Positions 7,300 to 17,300 of a stretch of 25,886 bases of DNA are shown here, piece by piece. Each line of letters begins with the position of its first letter. Position 1 is the stretch's first letter. The notes below the pieces were generated by a model. That model was not told where the DNA came from, did not search any database, and was given only the letters and a program-made list of their open reading frames with translations. Position numbers and translations under genes: made by a program. This DNA comes from JAUVIB01 sp964424545 (lineage in GTDB: Bacteria > Calditrichota > Calditrichia > Calditrichales > Calditrichaceae), in contig CAYRJN010000030.1 in assembly GCA_964424545.1 (NCBI GenBank), forward strand, positions 1-25,886, written 5' to 3'.

Positions 7300-10200
7300 T
7301 TATTTATCAATAGGGTACGCTTCGTGCGCCGGCCAGGTTATGGGATTATATTTGATCTCTTTTAACAAAATATCCACCGCCTTTCTTAACTGGGCATCAT
7401 ATCCTTTGGCCATCTCTTCCGGTTTATTATCGACAATAATATCCGGTGTAACGCCTTCATTTTCCACAATCCAACGTCCCTCTGTGTCATAAATACGATA
7501 ATCGGGAGCCGACAAACCGCCGCCGTCTATTAGACTGATAAACATAGAAACGCCAACCAAACCGCCCCAACTTCTCGTACCGATAACTTTGCCTAAGCCT
7601 TTTTTGCGAAACTCATAGGGCAGCTCATCGCCTCCGGAACCGGCTTGTCGATTGGTAAGACAAACCATATGCGCCATATTAGCGTAAGTAGGAGATATTT
7701 GATCATGAGAATAGCGCCGCGTCCAAAAAGCCATCGGTTTTTTAGCAAGGCGTTGCAAAAAGATATCGGGATCCAAACCGCCGCCATTATAACGCCCGTC
7801 AACGATTATTCCTTTTTTACGTGTCTGCGAATAAAAATACTTAGGAAAAATCTTTGCCGAACCGTTATATGTATCCGGCAAATGAATATACCCGATCTGG
7901 CCGTTCGAAAGCTCGTCAACCGTTTTACGATTATATTCCAGCCAGTCAAGATAACGTAAAGTCCTTTCACCGCTTAAAGGCTTAACGGTAACCTGCCACG
8001 CCCCTTTGGCCGTCGGTTTATCATTGATCATTAATTTAACCTGCTTGCCCGCCAAACCTTGAAAATATGCATAAATATTATGGTCGGCTGATATCGTTTG
8101 GCCGTTAACCTTAATCAAATAATCGCCTTCCTGTACATCCACGCCCGGTTTAGCGAGCGGCGGCTGAACATTGCCCGTCCAATCGCTTACTTTGTAAATC
8201 TTTTTGATAATATAATGATTATCGGATACCGCCCAATCTACGCCCAACATACCTACGTTAACATGTTCAGCCCGACGTTTTGCATCGCCGCCGAATACAT
8301 AAGTATGAGACGTATTTAATTCTCCTATCAACTCACCGACAATAAAACGAATATCTTGACGGCAGGAAGCCATTGGCAGCAGCTTCTCATATTTTATTTT
8401 CATAGCCGGCCAATCAATACCATGCATATTCGCCTCATAATAAAAATCCCGTTCAAGACGCCACGCTTCATTATAAATTTGACGCCATTCTTCGCGCGGA
8501 TTATACCACATCTTTAATTCTGCCAAATTAAGATTTTCGCCTTTGGATTTCTTTTCGCTTGATTTGATAATACCGACATCTTTTCCTTTTTTATAGACAA
8601 TATTTTTCCCATTTTGCGATAATTTATAGTCATTGATGCCGCTGATAACAAGATGTTCTTTTCTATCTTTAAAAGAGTAAGCATGCAAATCCATATTGTT
8701 AACTTTACGAAATTCAAAGCGATTAAAATCGCCGTTGTCTTTATTTAGAAAAAATAAGTTCGATTCATTTACCGATAAATGTCTGTAATTGCCTCGCGGC
8801 AGCGGCAACGCTTCCACCCTGTCGGATAATCCCGCAAATTCAATAGAAACCCAAACATCGCCGCTTTTATGTTTACTTTTTTTAGCTCCCAAAGCCTCAT
8901 CGCTGCGGAAAGGAAGCAATGATCCCGAGCCGCTTGTTAACGCAAAGCTATAGATACCGGCTACATTTTTATATACCATTTCCCATTCAAAATCACCGTA
9001 TGTCGGCGAAAATCTTCTATTGGAGACAAAAAACAGACGTTTCCCATCCTTTGAAAATGTGGGACAAAAATCATTATAAAGCCCGTTACTCGGCGTGTAA
9101 ATCTTTTTTTGTTTTAAAGCATAGATATAAATCTGATAAACAATATCCGCATTCATTTTGGAATAGGCGATAAAACGGCTGTCCGGCGACCAGTCGAAAT
9201 CACTAATCGGCTTTTTATCAAGCGAGACATCAATATTTTCAAAATCGGCCTTATCGATAGTAATAATTTTATTGCTGATTAAATCGATATAACGCAGGGT
9301 GTTGGTTTGATCCGTAAAGGCAATTTTCTTACTGTCGGGAGACCATTTTAAAGCATGCCGATAGCCTGTTTTATAATCCGTCAACTGCTTTGTCTCTCCC
9401 TGACCATCCTGAGCCGTTACGTAAATCTGGTATTCGCCGTTTGCATCCGATACATAAGCGATACTTTTGCCGTCCGGGGACCATACCGCTCCTCTATCGC
9501 GCGCTCCTGAACTTTGGGTTAAATTGCGAATTTCACCGTACTTCTGCGGTACCGTAAATATCTCTCCCCGAGCTACGATCAAAGCGCGTTTACCGTTAGG
9601 CGATATCCCGATTTCAGTAATATTCTTTTGCACATTTTTCCAATAAGGTCGTACCTCCGGCGCATCTTGTTTAATTTCTATCGGTATTTGTTTGCTTTCG
9701 CCTGTTTGCGGATTCAGAAGATATATATTTCCCCCCAATTCATAAACAATTTTACCACTTCCCATGCTGGGACGGCGCACATCGTAATAATTATGATGGG
9801 TTATCTGTTTTATTGTCTCGTTTCTAATATCGTAAGCATATATATTCAAATGACGGTCGCGATCGGAGCTGAAATAGATTTTATCCCCTATCCACATGGG
9901 GATACGATCGGTCCCCTTATATTCGGTTATTTTAGTCTCCTTTTGAGCGTCAAAATCATAAATATAAATATCCTGTGCCGTTCCGCCTTTGTATCGTTTC
10001 CAAGTGCGCGTTTCTCGCGACATACGGTTATAAGCTATTTTTTTACCATCCGCAGAAAAACTTCCTTGCGCCGCTTCGTGCAATATCAAAGGTGTGATAT
10101 TTTTGCCGTCCGGCGTTATTTCATAAAGACGATAAAAACGAGAATAACTATCGCGGCCGGACCGGAATAAAATGTTATTATTTTCCGGATTCCAACCGAC

Positions 10201-10542
10201 CACCTCATCATATCCCGGATGATAGGTTAAACGACGAATATTCCCGCCTGCCGCATCCATAACATAAACATCAGAATTTCCGTCATATTCTCCCGTAAAA
10301 GCAATTAACGAGCCGTCGGGAGAAAATTTTGGAAAACGTTCCGAGCCGTCATGAATAGTCAAGCGTACCGCTTCGCCGCCGCTCGCAGGCGCCTTCCATA
10401 TATCTTCCCCGCTTACGAAAACTACCGTATTACCGTAAATGTCAGGGAAACGCATCATATAACTATGCCGCGTTTTAACGGTTTCGGCTCCGGCGCTTGA
10501 AATTAGCGCCAAAAAAATAAAATACATGATAAATTTTTTCAT
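7300..10542 (-). CDS. Secreted tricorn-like protease (S41 family)
   Basis: A 1080-residue peptide-hydrolysing enzyme. The signal peptide (about 1-19) predicts periplasmic or extracellular location, whereas archaeal tricorn is cytosolic. WD40/PD40-type propeller repeats fill about residues 25-670 (many S-P-D-G-K motifs such as FSPDGSLIAFTG and WSPDGKSIAYVS). Next come a helical C1 region, a PDZ domain (about 760-850) and the S41 core. Catalytic residues can be matched to Thermoplasma tricorn Ser745/His746: here SerHis at 745-746 (NTSHTY). The nucleophile is Ser969 in AGSGGDELP, and a candidate acid is Glu1042/1043 in NKPEE. A GGAGG precedes the ATG. The gene is monocistronic, with terminator 7256-7285. 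Confidence 0.92.
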   Translation of the reverse strand: MKKFIMYFIFLALISSAGAETVKTRHSYMMRFPDIYGNTVVFVSGEDIWKAPASGGEAVRLTIHDGSERFPKFSPDGSLIAFTGEYDGNSDVYVMDAAGGNIRRLTYHPGYDEVVGWNPENNNILFRSGRDSYSRFYRLYEITPDGKNITPLILHEAAQGSFSADGKKIAYNRMSRETRTWKRYKGGTAQDIYIYDFDAQKETKITEYKGTDRIPMWIGDKIYFSSDRDRHLNIYAYDIRNETIKQITHHNYYDVRRPSMGSGKIVYELGGNIYLLNPQTGESKQIPIEIKQDAPEVRPYWKNVQKNITEIGISPNGKRALIVARGEIFTVPQKYGEIRNLTQSSGARDRGAVWSPDGKSIAYVSDANGEYQIYVTAQDGQGETKQLTDYKTGYRHALKWSPDSKKIAFTDQTNTLRYIDLISNKIITIDKADFENIDVSLDKKPISDFDWSPDSRFIAYSKMNADIVYQIYIYALKQKKIYTPSNGLYNDFCPTFSKDGKRLFFVSNRRFSPTYGDFEWEMVYKNVAGIYSFALTSGSGSLLPFRSDEALGAKKSKHKSGDVWVSIEFAGLSDRVEALPLPRGNYRHLSVNESNLFFLNKDNGDFNRFEFRKVNNMDLHAYSFKDRKEHLVISGINDYKLSQNGKNIVYKKGKDVGIIKSSEKKSKGENLNLAELKMWYNPREEWRQIYNEAWRLERDFYYEANMHGIDWPAMKIKYEKLLPMASCRQDIRFIVGELIGELNTSHTYVFGGDAKRRAEHVNVGMLGVDWAVSDNHYIIKKIYKVSDWTGNVQPPLAKPGVDVQEGDYLIKVNGQTISADHNIYAYFQGLAGKQVKLMINDKPTAKGAWQVTVKPLSGERTLRYLDWLEYNRKTVDELSNGQIGYIHLPDTYNGSAKIFPKYFYSQTRKKGIIVDGRYNGGGLDPDIFLQRLAKKPMAFWTRRYSHDQISPTYANMAHMVCLTNRQAGSGGDELPYEFRKKGLGKVIGTRSWGGLVGVSMFISLIDGGGLSAPDYRIYDTEGRWIVENEGVTPDIIVDNKPEEMAKGYDAQLRKAVDILLKEIKYNPITWPAHEAYPIDK

Positions 10543-10740
10543 AAGACCTCCGCATCCTAAAGTAATAATGCTTTAATTACGATATATTTTGATAAATGTT
10601 TAATCCTTGTCCCATAAATATACAACTTTTTTTATCTTATTGCTTAATATTGTTTGCTGCGGATTAAAAAGAGAAAAAATAAAATAAATAATATTTTCAT
10701 TAAAAAAAACAGGAGTATATAGTTTTTAAATTCATGCTGT

Positions 10741-10840
10741 TCCGCTAAGAAAATCGCTTTTCGCCGAGTCATCAGAAAATGACACGTTGACAATTCTACC
10801 CGTACTTTTTTCATTAATCACTTTGCGAAGCTATGTTCTT
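10741..10840 (-). repeat. Dispersed intergenic repeat, copy B
   Basis: This is the main feature in the 363-nt gap 10543-10905 between the pseudo-nuclease/barrel gene and the tricorn-like protease gene, which holds no credible gene. Read on the minus strand, 10840-10779 matches the first 62 nt of copy A at 53 positions, with most differences being transitions. A GTCAT...GACTCGG block follows (10762-10783). The 3' half found in copies A and C (inverted repeat and GCGCACATGTTG box) is absent. Confidence 0.7.
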
Positions 10841-10905
10841 TTTCCCCTCTACAAATAACAATGAAATTTTCGCGGATTAAAGTAAAAATTATATATATTT
10901 AATCG

Positions 10906-12033
10906 CTAATGAAATAAATAACCCACTCCAAGATTTAACGCAAAATAGTTCTTAGATGACACATATTGATCGGGAATAATAGAAGCAGCGCCCAATTTAA
11001 ACGATATTTTATGATTTACGCTAAAACTCAACCTCAACTGAAATTCTTTCGCATTGTTATAATCGGCGTTAAAATAATAATAGAAATGCATTTCCCAAAA
11101 AGGAAGCGCTAAAAAATAATGAGCGGATAACGCCATTAAATAATAATTACTTTGCGAAAAAGGAAAAACTTCCAAAGACATGTATATATTTTTTATATCC
11201 CCTAAGTTTACACCGATACCCGGCATAAAAGGAAAATACTGAAAATCTTCATCCTTTTTTCTAACAATATTTAGACGCAATAAGAATTTAAGTCCGATAT
11301 ATTTTCCATTGGCATTTATCTCCGTATTCACTAAGAGCAGATTATTATTCACCTTTTTCACGGTATATATATAATCATCGTCTTCAGGAACGGCCTCGGG
11401 ATATTCCATATAATCATATCTAAAATAGGCTATTTGTAATATAGCGGAAAAAAACCGATTTTGCTCATTTCGGTATGATAACATATATCGTGAATAATTC
11501 TTCTCCCCATCAAAGTTACCATGCCCATATCCAAATTGAAAAGACAATTCTTTCATTCCCAAATCGCTATGAAAATATTTCGGCGGATTCCAAATCCCTT
11601 TTTTGGATTTTCGGGCTTTTAATGCCGCTTTTTCACATTTTATTTGCGCTTCGGAATCTTTTAAAGGAATAAATTTACCATAACCCTTTAATAAAATCTC
11701 TTCATTTATAAAATCTTTTGTAAACGGATGTTTAACATATAAATATACCAAACGATAACGACTTAAACTATCCGTCTTATCCGCATAGCGCATTATAAAA
11801 TATTTACGAAGCAACCTCTTGTATTCATACTGTAAAACATAGGGTATTACATTGGCTTTAAGCAATGAATCGGAATCCATTTTGGATGGTATTTGCAAAT
11901 TTGCAAGCTTTACGGTATCTTGTTTATTGATCTCAAACAAGTTGGTATCAATGATTTTTGTTATTTCAACCTTTTGGCCGTAAAGCGATGAAAATGAAAT
12001 AAAAAATAAAAATAAAGTGATTTGACTGTACAT
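10906..12033 (-). CDS. Degenerate SNase-like domain fused to beta-barrel-like C-terminus (paralogue 1)
   Basis: A 375-residue protein of unknown function. There is a signal peptide at about 1-20. Residues 21-150 align by eye with the staphylococcal nuclease (thermonuclease) OB-fold: VEITKIIDTNLFEI near 22, KLANLQIPS near 42, YRLVYLYV near 93, and the hallmark end AALKARKSKKGIW (136-148). The SNase catalytic set is lost: D21 to Asn31, R35 to Lys42, D40 to Gln47, E43 to Ser50. Residues 158-375 show alternating polar/hydrophobic strands rich in Tyr/Phe and end in GVGYLFH, as outer-membrane barrels do. It lies 16 nt after its paralogue. The block is visibly more AT-rich than its neighbours. Confidence 0.7.
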   Translation of the reverse strand: MYSQITLFLFFISFSSLYGQKVEITKIIDTNLFEINKQDTVKLANLQIPSKMDSDSLLKANVIPYVLQYEYKRLLRKYFIMRYADKTDSLSRYRLVYLYVKHPFTKDFINEEILLKGYGKFIPLKDSEAQIKCEKAALKARKSKKGIWNPPKYFHSDLGMKELSFQFGYGHGNFDGEKNYSRYMLSYRNEQNRFFSAILQIAYFRYDYMEYPEAVPEDDDYIYTVKKVNNNLLLVNTEINANGKYIGLKFLLRLNIVRKKDEDFQYFPFMPGIGVNLGDIKNIYMSLEVFPFSQSNYYLMALSAHYFLALPFWEMHFYYYFNADYNNAKEFQLRLSFSVNHKISFKLGAASIIPDQYVSSKNYFALNLGVGYLFH

Positions 12034-12049
12034 ATTTCCCCATCTTCGT

Positions 12050-13183
12050 TTAACGAAAAAGATAACCGATTCCTATACTACCCGCTAAATACTTTTTTAT
12101 TTCATCATAATTCTTAATTTGCACAACGGCAATATCAAAATTTAAAGACATCTTTTTAAAAGCGATATAGTTGGCATTCAGTTTAATTTCCCATTGATCG
12201 TTATCATTGCTATTATTCCAATAATATAAAAGATTAATCGATTTGATATATAATTCAGGGTAATAATGGGCGGACAAAGCGGCAAGATATTGCCTGCCCT
12301 GCGAGATACTTATCCATTCGGCGGATATATAGCATCTCTTTATCAAGCCGGCGTTGATACCAACTGAGGGCAGTATGGGAAAGTAAAAGCCTTCGCCTAC
12401 ATTATCGTGATTAATATAAATTAAATACAACGCCGCTTTAATACCAAGATACTTATGATTTCCGCCGACTGCCAGCTTTATAAATATATCGCTCGCATTT
12501 ACAATATCGGGCGCTTTGGGCGTATCTTCATAATAATGTAAATCTTTATAAAACAATTGTTGGTATGCAATATTGTAAAAATATGGACTATTCTGCTCCG
12601 TTCTTAAGGAAAGTTCGATAAACTTATAGGTATTATCAATGCCGGCACGTCGGCCGAGACCGAATTCGATTGCGGCCTCTTTTATACCCGTTCCCTTACG
12701 AAAATATTTATCAGTTTTCCAAATACCGATATTTTCCTTCTTTGCCATTAATGCGGCTTCTTCACACTTTTTTTGCTGTGGCGAATCTTTTAACGGGACA
12801 TATTGCGCATACCCCCTTTTAAGCATGTATTCATTGATTAAATTTTGGGAGAACAATTGTTTCTCATATAAATATACTTTGCGTATACCACTCGATTTAT
12901 TTTTCTCCTGCGCGTATTCCAGATAAAAGTATTTGGTTAAAATATGTTTGATTTCATACTTCCATACATTGGGAATGAAATATTCTTTTAAAAGCGTATC
13001 GGCTGTAGTTTTTGAAGGTATTTCCAAGTTGGCCAGTGTTACGGTATCCCTATCATCAATTTCAAAAAGATTGGTATCGATAATTCTCGTTATTTTAACC
13101 CGTTTTAAATTTTGGGCTTGCCCCGTAAATACCATACAATATAATAATATCGTACAATATTTTAATTTCCATAGCGCTTTCAT
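12050..13183 (-). CDS. Degenerate SNase-like domain fused to beta-barrel-like C-terminus (paralogue 2)
   Basis: A 377-residue upstream paralogue of the adjacent gene, with the same architecture. The signal peptide is about 1-24. The SNase-like domain spans about 28-156 (ITRIIDTNLFEIDDRDTVTL near 31, ANLEIPSK near 51, RKVYLYEK near 101, AALMAKKENIGIW 143-155). The C-terminal region ends in GIGYLFR. Catalytic SNase positions are again replaced: D21 to Asn38, R35 to Thr49, D40 to Glu54, E43 to Ser57. Blocks shared with paralogue 1 include IIDTNLFEI, PLKDS and ALSAHY. Shine-Dalgarno evidence is weak. A tandem duplication followed by divergence is the simplest explanation. Function unknown. Confidence 0.7.
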   Translation of the reverse strand: MKALWKLKYCTILLYCMVFTGQAQNLKRVKITRIIDTNLFEIDDRDTVTLANLEIPSKTTADTLLKEYFIPNVWKYEIKHILTKYFYLEYAQEKNKSSGIRKVYLYEKQLFSQNLINEYMLKRGYAQYVPLKDSPQQKKCEEAALMAKKENIGIWKTDKYFRKGTGIKEAAIEFGLGRRAGIDNTYKFIELSLRTEQNSPYFYNIAYQQLFYKDLHYYEDTPKAPDIVNASDIFIKLAVGGNHKYLGIKAALYLIYINHDNVGEGFYFPILPSVGINAGLIKRCYISAEWISISQGRQYLAALSAHYYPELYIKSINLLYYWNNSNDNDQWEIKLNANYIAFKKMSLNFDIAVVQIKNYDEIKKYLAGSIGIGYLFR

Positions 13184-13545
13184 CGCCCGCCGTCATTTTT
13201 TTGGTTTATTCGAATATAGGAGGAGTGCCAGTAATTCGTATTTTCTAATACAAATTAGATATTACGTACAATAAATACACATTTGCCGTCTTATTTATTC
13301 ATTTAATTATAGAGCGGAAGCGTATTTACATTACATGAAACGCTTCCCTCAATATTGTTAAATAATGGCTCGCAAACACATAAATTAGAAATTCAAATTA
13401 TTTAATAAAACGTTAACAATCAACCTGCAAAACGATTTTTTTTATATCGGATAAATGAAAAGACTGTATTTTTGCGTATGGTATTTGTCAGGATATTAAT
13501 GTATTCCATAGTATATTTTGGGAATTTACCATTTTTTGTCCAACG
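13184..13545. other. AT-rich intergenic region with one hairpin
   Basis: 362 nt without a credible gene. It contains an imperfect 10-bp inverted repeat (13233-13242 with 13247-13256, one mismatch, TTCT loop) about 50 nt upstream of the paralogue-2 start, which could be an operator or chance in AT-rich sequence. I see no convincing terminator for the DUF6901-like gene and no copy of the dispersed repeat. Confidence 0.4.
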
Positions 13546-14244
13546 CTAAATAAACTCTCTAAAAAGGTATTCAAATTCCTTTAATTTTGATTTTACCGTT
13601 ATAGGCACTTCTTTGGCAAATACATCAAGCGCTACCAAGGCGTTAATATTAGCATCCATATCTGCTACGGAACGTATGCGCATAGCAATTCCCTGATTAA
13701 CCTCTTCAACCTCACTATATATCTCTATCAGTTTTTTCAACTCCCAGTCCGGTTCGCCTCCTTTGGATTTTTTAATATATTGGCTAAGCAGATATGTACT
13801 GGCGGCTCTGAATATGGTTTCTTCAACCGATGCGAACGGCAGATGAAAGCGTACCATTGGTTTTAGCTGCCCTAATATGGGACAACCGCTGCTGACCATA
13901 TATATCCCCAACATGGATGCCAATCCGTGCTGTAATGCAAGTTCATTAAAATAGGTACGCTCATTTGTTTTTACGGTAACTTTTACGGTTTCATAAGATT
14001 TATTATAATAAAAATGGGATAAAATGGAATTTAAATTCAAAGCGATGGGACAATGCAAATATTCTTTATTATTAAGGGTACAGTTGTTACATTTATTGTT
14101 TTCTAATTTCGTCCATTCGGCTTCTTTCGGTTCGGTATAGGGAATATAATTAAGCGTCTCTCCGTCAAGATGAATCGTAAATTTAACCGACGTTCCGTCG
14201 TTAAAATCAAACGTATATTCAAATTGCAAAACATCGTTTTTCAT
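13546..14244 (-). CDS. DUF6901-like conserved protein with cysteine cluster
   Basis: A 232-residue cytoplasmic-looking protein without signal peptide or membrane segment. I match it from memory to the uncharacterised DUF6901 family. Supporting blocks are Cys52-x2-Cys55-x9-Cys65-Pro, the stretch SSGCPILGQLKPMVRFHLPF (118-137, including Cys121) and DANINALVALD (197-207). The four cysteines are a plausible metal site, though that is inference. A beta-rich N-terminus (about 1-45) precedes the cysteines and the C-terminal half is helical. It lies 82 nt downstream of metH on the same strand and may be cotranscribed. GGAG precedes the ATG. No function is known to me. Confidence 0.65.
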   Translation of the reverse strand: MKNDVLQFEYTFDFNDGTSVKFTIHLDGETLNYIPYTEPKEAEWTKLENNKCNNCTLNNKEYLHCPIALNLNSILSHFYYNKSYETVKVTVKTNERTYFNELALQHGLASMLGIYMVSSGCPILGQLKPMVRFHLPFASVEETIFRAASTYLLSQYIKKSKGGEPDWELKKLIEIYSEVEEVNQGIAMRIRSVADMDANINALVALDVFAKEVPITVKSKLKEFEYLFREFI

Positions 14245-14326
14245 AATTTTAATCTCCGACCTTTAAAGCATTATTATCACAAAACTTAGTTATTAAAGAT
14301 AACCCGACACAGCGCGTAAGGACGTA

Positions 14327-17300
14327 TTATTCTTCGAGATTGGCGCTTAAAATTACCTTTGCCCTTTCCATATCAATGTTTTTACGACAGGCATAATCCT
14401 GTAATTGATCCATACCTATTTTTCCTACGCCAAAATAAAATGAGTCGGGATGAGCAAAATAAAACCCGCTGACCGACGCCGCCGGATACATAGCGAAATT
14501 CTCGGTTAAGGTTATGCCTGCTTTTTCATTCACCTTAAGAATTTTAAACAAGGTTTCTTTTTCAGAGTGGTCGGGGCAGGCCGGATAACCGGGCGCGGGA
14601 CGAATTCCCCTGTATTTTTCTTTAATTATCTCTTCATCGCTTAAATGTTCATGCGCAGCATATCCCCAAATTTTCTTGCGCACTTTAGCATGCAATAATT
14701 CGGCAAAGGCTTCGGCCAATCGATCGGCAAGCGCTTTAACAAGGATGATATGGTAATCATCATGCTGTTCTTCAAATTCAGCAATTAGTTTTTCAATTCC
14801 AATGCCCGTCGTCACAGCAAACATACCAAGATAATCATTTAGACCGCTGCTCTTTTCGGCGATAAAATCGGCAAGAGCGGCATTTTTTGCAGGCGGCCGT
14901 TTAGCCATCTGCTGGCGTAGCGTATGAATAACGGCTATTTTCTCCTTTCTATTTTCATCGCTATATAATTCAATATCGTCTTCAATACTATTTGCAGGGA
15001 ATAAACCTAAAACGGCATTAGCAGTTAATTGCTTTTCATTTATTATTCTTTTTAACAACCTTTTTGTATCGTTAAATAATTTTTCAGCTTCTACTCCGTA
15101 TTTTTTGTCGCGTAAGATTGCAGGATACCTTCCTTTTAATTCCCATACGGAAAACAAGGGAGACCAATCGATATATTCGGCTATCTCCTTTAAAGAGTAG
15201 TCATTATACGAAACAATACCGATATTTTTCGGTTTAACGATATTATCGGCAGAAAAATCTAATCGTATTCTATTTTCTCTGGCAGATTTTATTGAAATAA
15301 GAGCGCTTTTTTTTATTATTTGTTCTTTACCGGTCTGTAATTTTTCTGAAATAATAGCCGTTTTATGATTATTGTCCGCAGCGGTCATAAGGTCGTTGAC
15401 TACCGGGACGGAACGAGAAGCATCCGCTACATACACGGTAGGGCCGTCATAATTGGGAGAAATTTTAAGATCCGTGTGTTTTTTTGATGTTGTTGCTCCG
15501 CCTATTAATAACGGCGTTTTTAATTTATAGCGTTGCATCTCCTTGGCCACATGAGCCATTTCATCTAATGACGGAGTAATTAAACCACTCAAACCGATTA
15601 TATCCGCGTCTACTTCAATGGCTTTTTTAATAATTTTATCAGCAGGGGTCATTACGCCGAGATCGATAATTTCAAAATTATTGCATCCCAAGACAACGCC
15701 GACAATATTTTTACCAATATCATGAACATCGCCTTTAACCGTGGCCAACACAATTTTCCCGTTACTGGCGGCTTTATCTTTTGACTTGCTTTCTTCAATA
15801 TAAGGATTCAGGTAGGCTACCGCTTTTTTCATCACTCTGGCGCTTTTGATAACTTGAGGCAAAAACATTTTTCCGGAACCGAAAAGATCGCCTACTTTAC
15901 CCATTCCGTTCATTAAATAATCCTCTATTACTTTTAAAGGATCGCCGAGTTCTTTTCTTGCCTCTTCCGTATCTTCATCAATATATTCCGTAATTCCTTT
16001 TATCAGCGCATGTTCCATTCTCTCCTTAACGGGCAATTTTCTCCAACCGTCATCACTTTTATCTTTTTCTTTGGTTTCCTGAAATAGATGAGCGTTTTCA
16101 ATTAATCGTTCCGTAGCATCTGTTCTGCGATTAAACAAAACATCTTCGACCAGTTCAAGCAAATCTTTGGGAATTTCTTCGTACACGGTTATTTGTCCGG
16201 CATTAACAATACCCATATCCATTCCGGCTTTTATTGCATGAAACAAGAAAGCCGAATGCATTACTTCCCGAATGGCGTTGTTGCCTCTAAACGCAAAGGA
16301 AAGATTGCTTAGTCCGCCGCTAATTAATATTTTTGGAAATTCTTGTTTTATTTCTTTGACGGCTTCAATATAATTTATCGCCAGATTATTGTGTTCTTCC
16401 AAACCGGTACCGACAGCAAAAATATTAGGATCAAAAATGATATCTTCCGGCGGTATACCCACTTTTTCCGTAAGCAGCGCATAAGCTCTACGGCATATTG
16501 CGACTTTCCTTTCTACCGTTTCGGCCTGTCCTTCTTCGTCAAATGCCATCACAATCAGCGCCGCGCCGAACCGCTTTGCTTCAAAAGCGTGTTCAATAAA
16601 CGATTTTTCTCCTTCTTTCAAACTAATGGAATTGACGATACTTTTTCCCTGAAGACACTTTAAACCGGCAAGAATAACATCCCATTTTGATGAATCCAGC
16701 ATAACGGGAACACGCGCAATATCGGGCTCGGATGCTAACAAATGTAAAAATACGGTCATCTCCTTTTGAGCGTCAATTAAACCTTCGTCCATATTGATAT
16801 CGAGTATCTGAGCGCCGTTTTCCACCTGTTTGCGTGCTGTTTCAATGGCGGCATTATAATCTTTTTCTTTTATAAGCCGCGCAAAACGACGCGATCCCGT
16901 CACGTTACAGCGCTCCCCTACATTAATGAAATTTGTGGATGGTAAAACCGTTAATGTTTCCAAACCGCTGAATTGCGGATGCCGTTTTACTTTCGGTAAT
17001 ATTCTCGGCGTTACATTTTTAACCGCTTCGGAAAATTCTCGGATATGTTGAGGCGTTGTGCCGCAGCAACCGCCTAGGATATTTAAATACCCCTCTTCCG
17101 CATAACTTTTTAACACGGCGGCCATCTGTTCCGGGGTCTCTTCATATTCTCCGAATTCGTTAGGGAGACCGGCATTAGGATAAAGACTGGTATAAATTGG
17201 AGCCATGGAACTTAATTCTTCAATATACGGACGCATTTGTGTTGGCCCTAAAGAGCAATTTATACCAACGCTAAATAATTCGTAATGACTTACCGATGTC

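Noticed and set aside
9628..10170. 180-codon plus-strand open frame inside the protease gene
   Set aside because: Antisense shadow of a gene with clear tricorn homology; no recognisable domain or convincing start signal.
10906..13183. Calling the two paralogues active thermonucleases
   Set aside because: The fold-level resemblance is clear, but the catalytic residues are replaced in both proteins, so nuclease activity is not supported.
12933..13274. 113-codon plus-strand open frame over the paralogue-2 start
   Set aside because: Antisense to a signal-peptide region that is conserved in the neighbouring paralogue; no supporting evidence.
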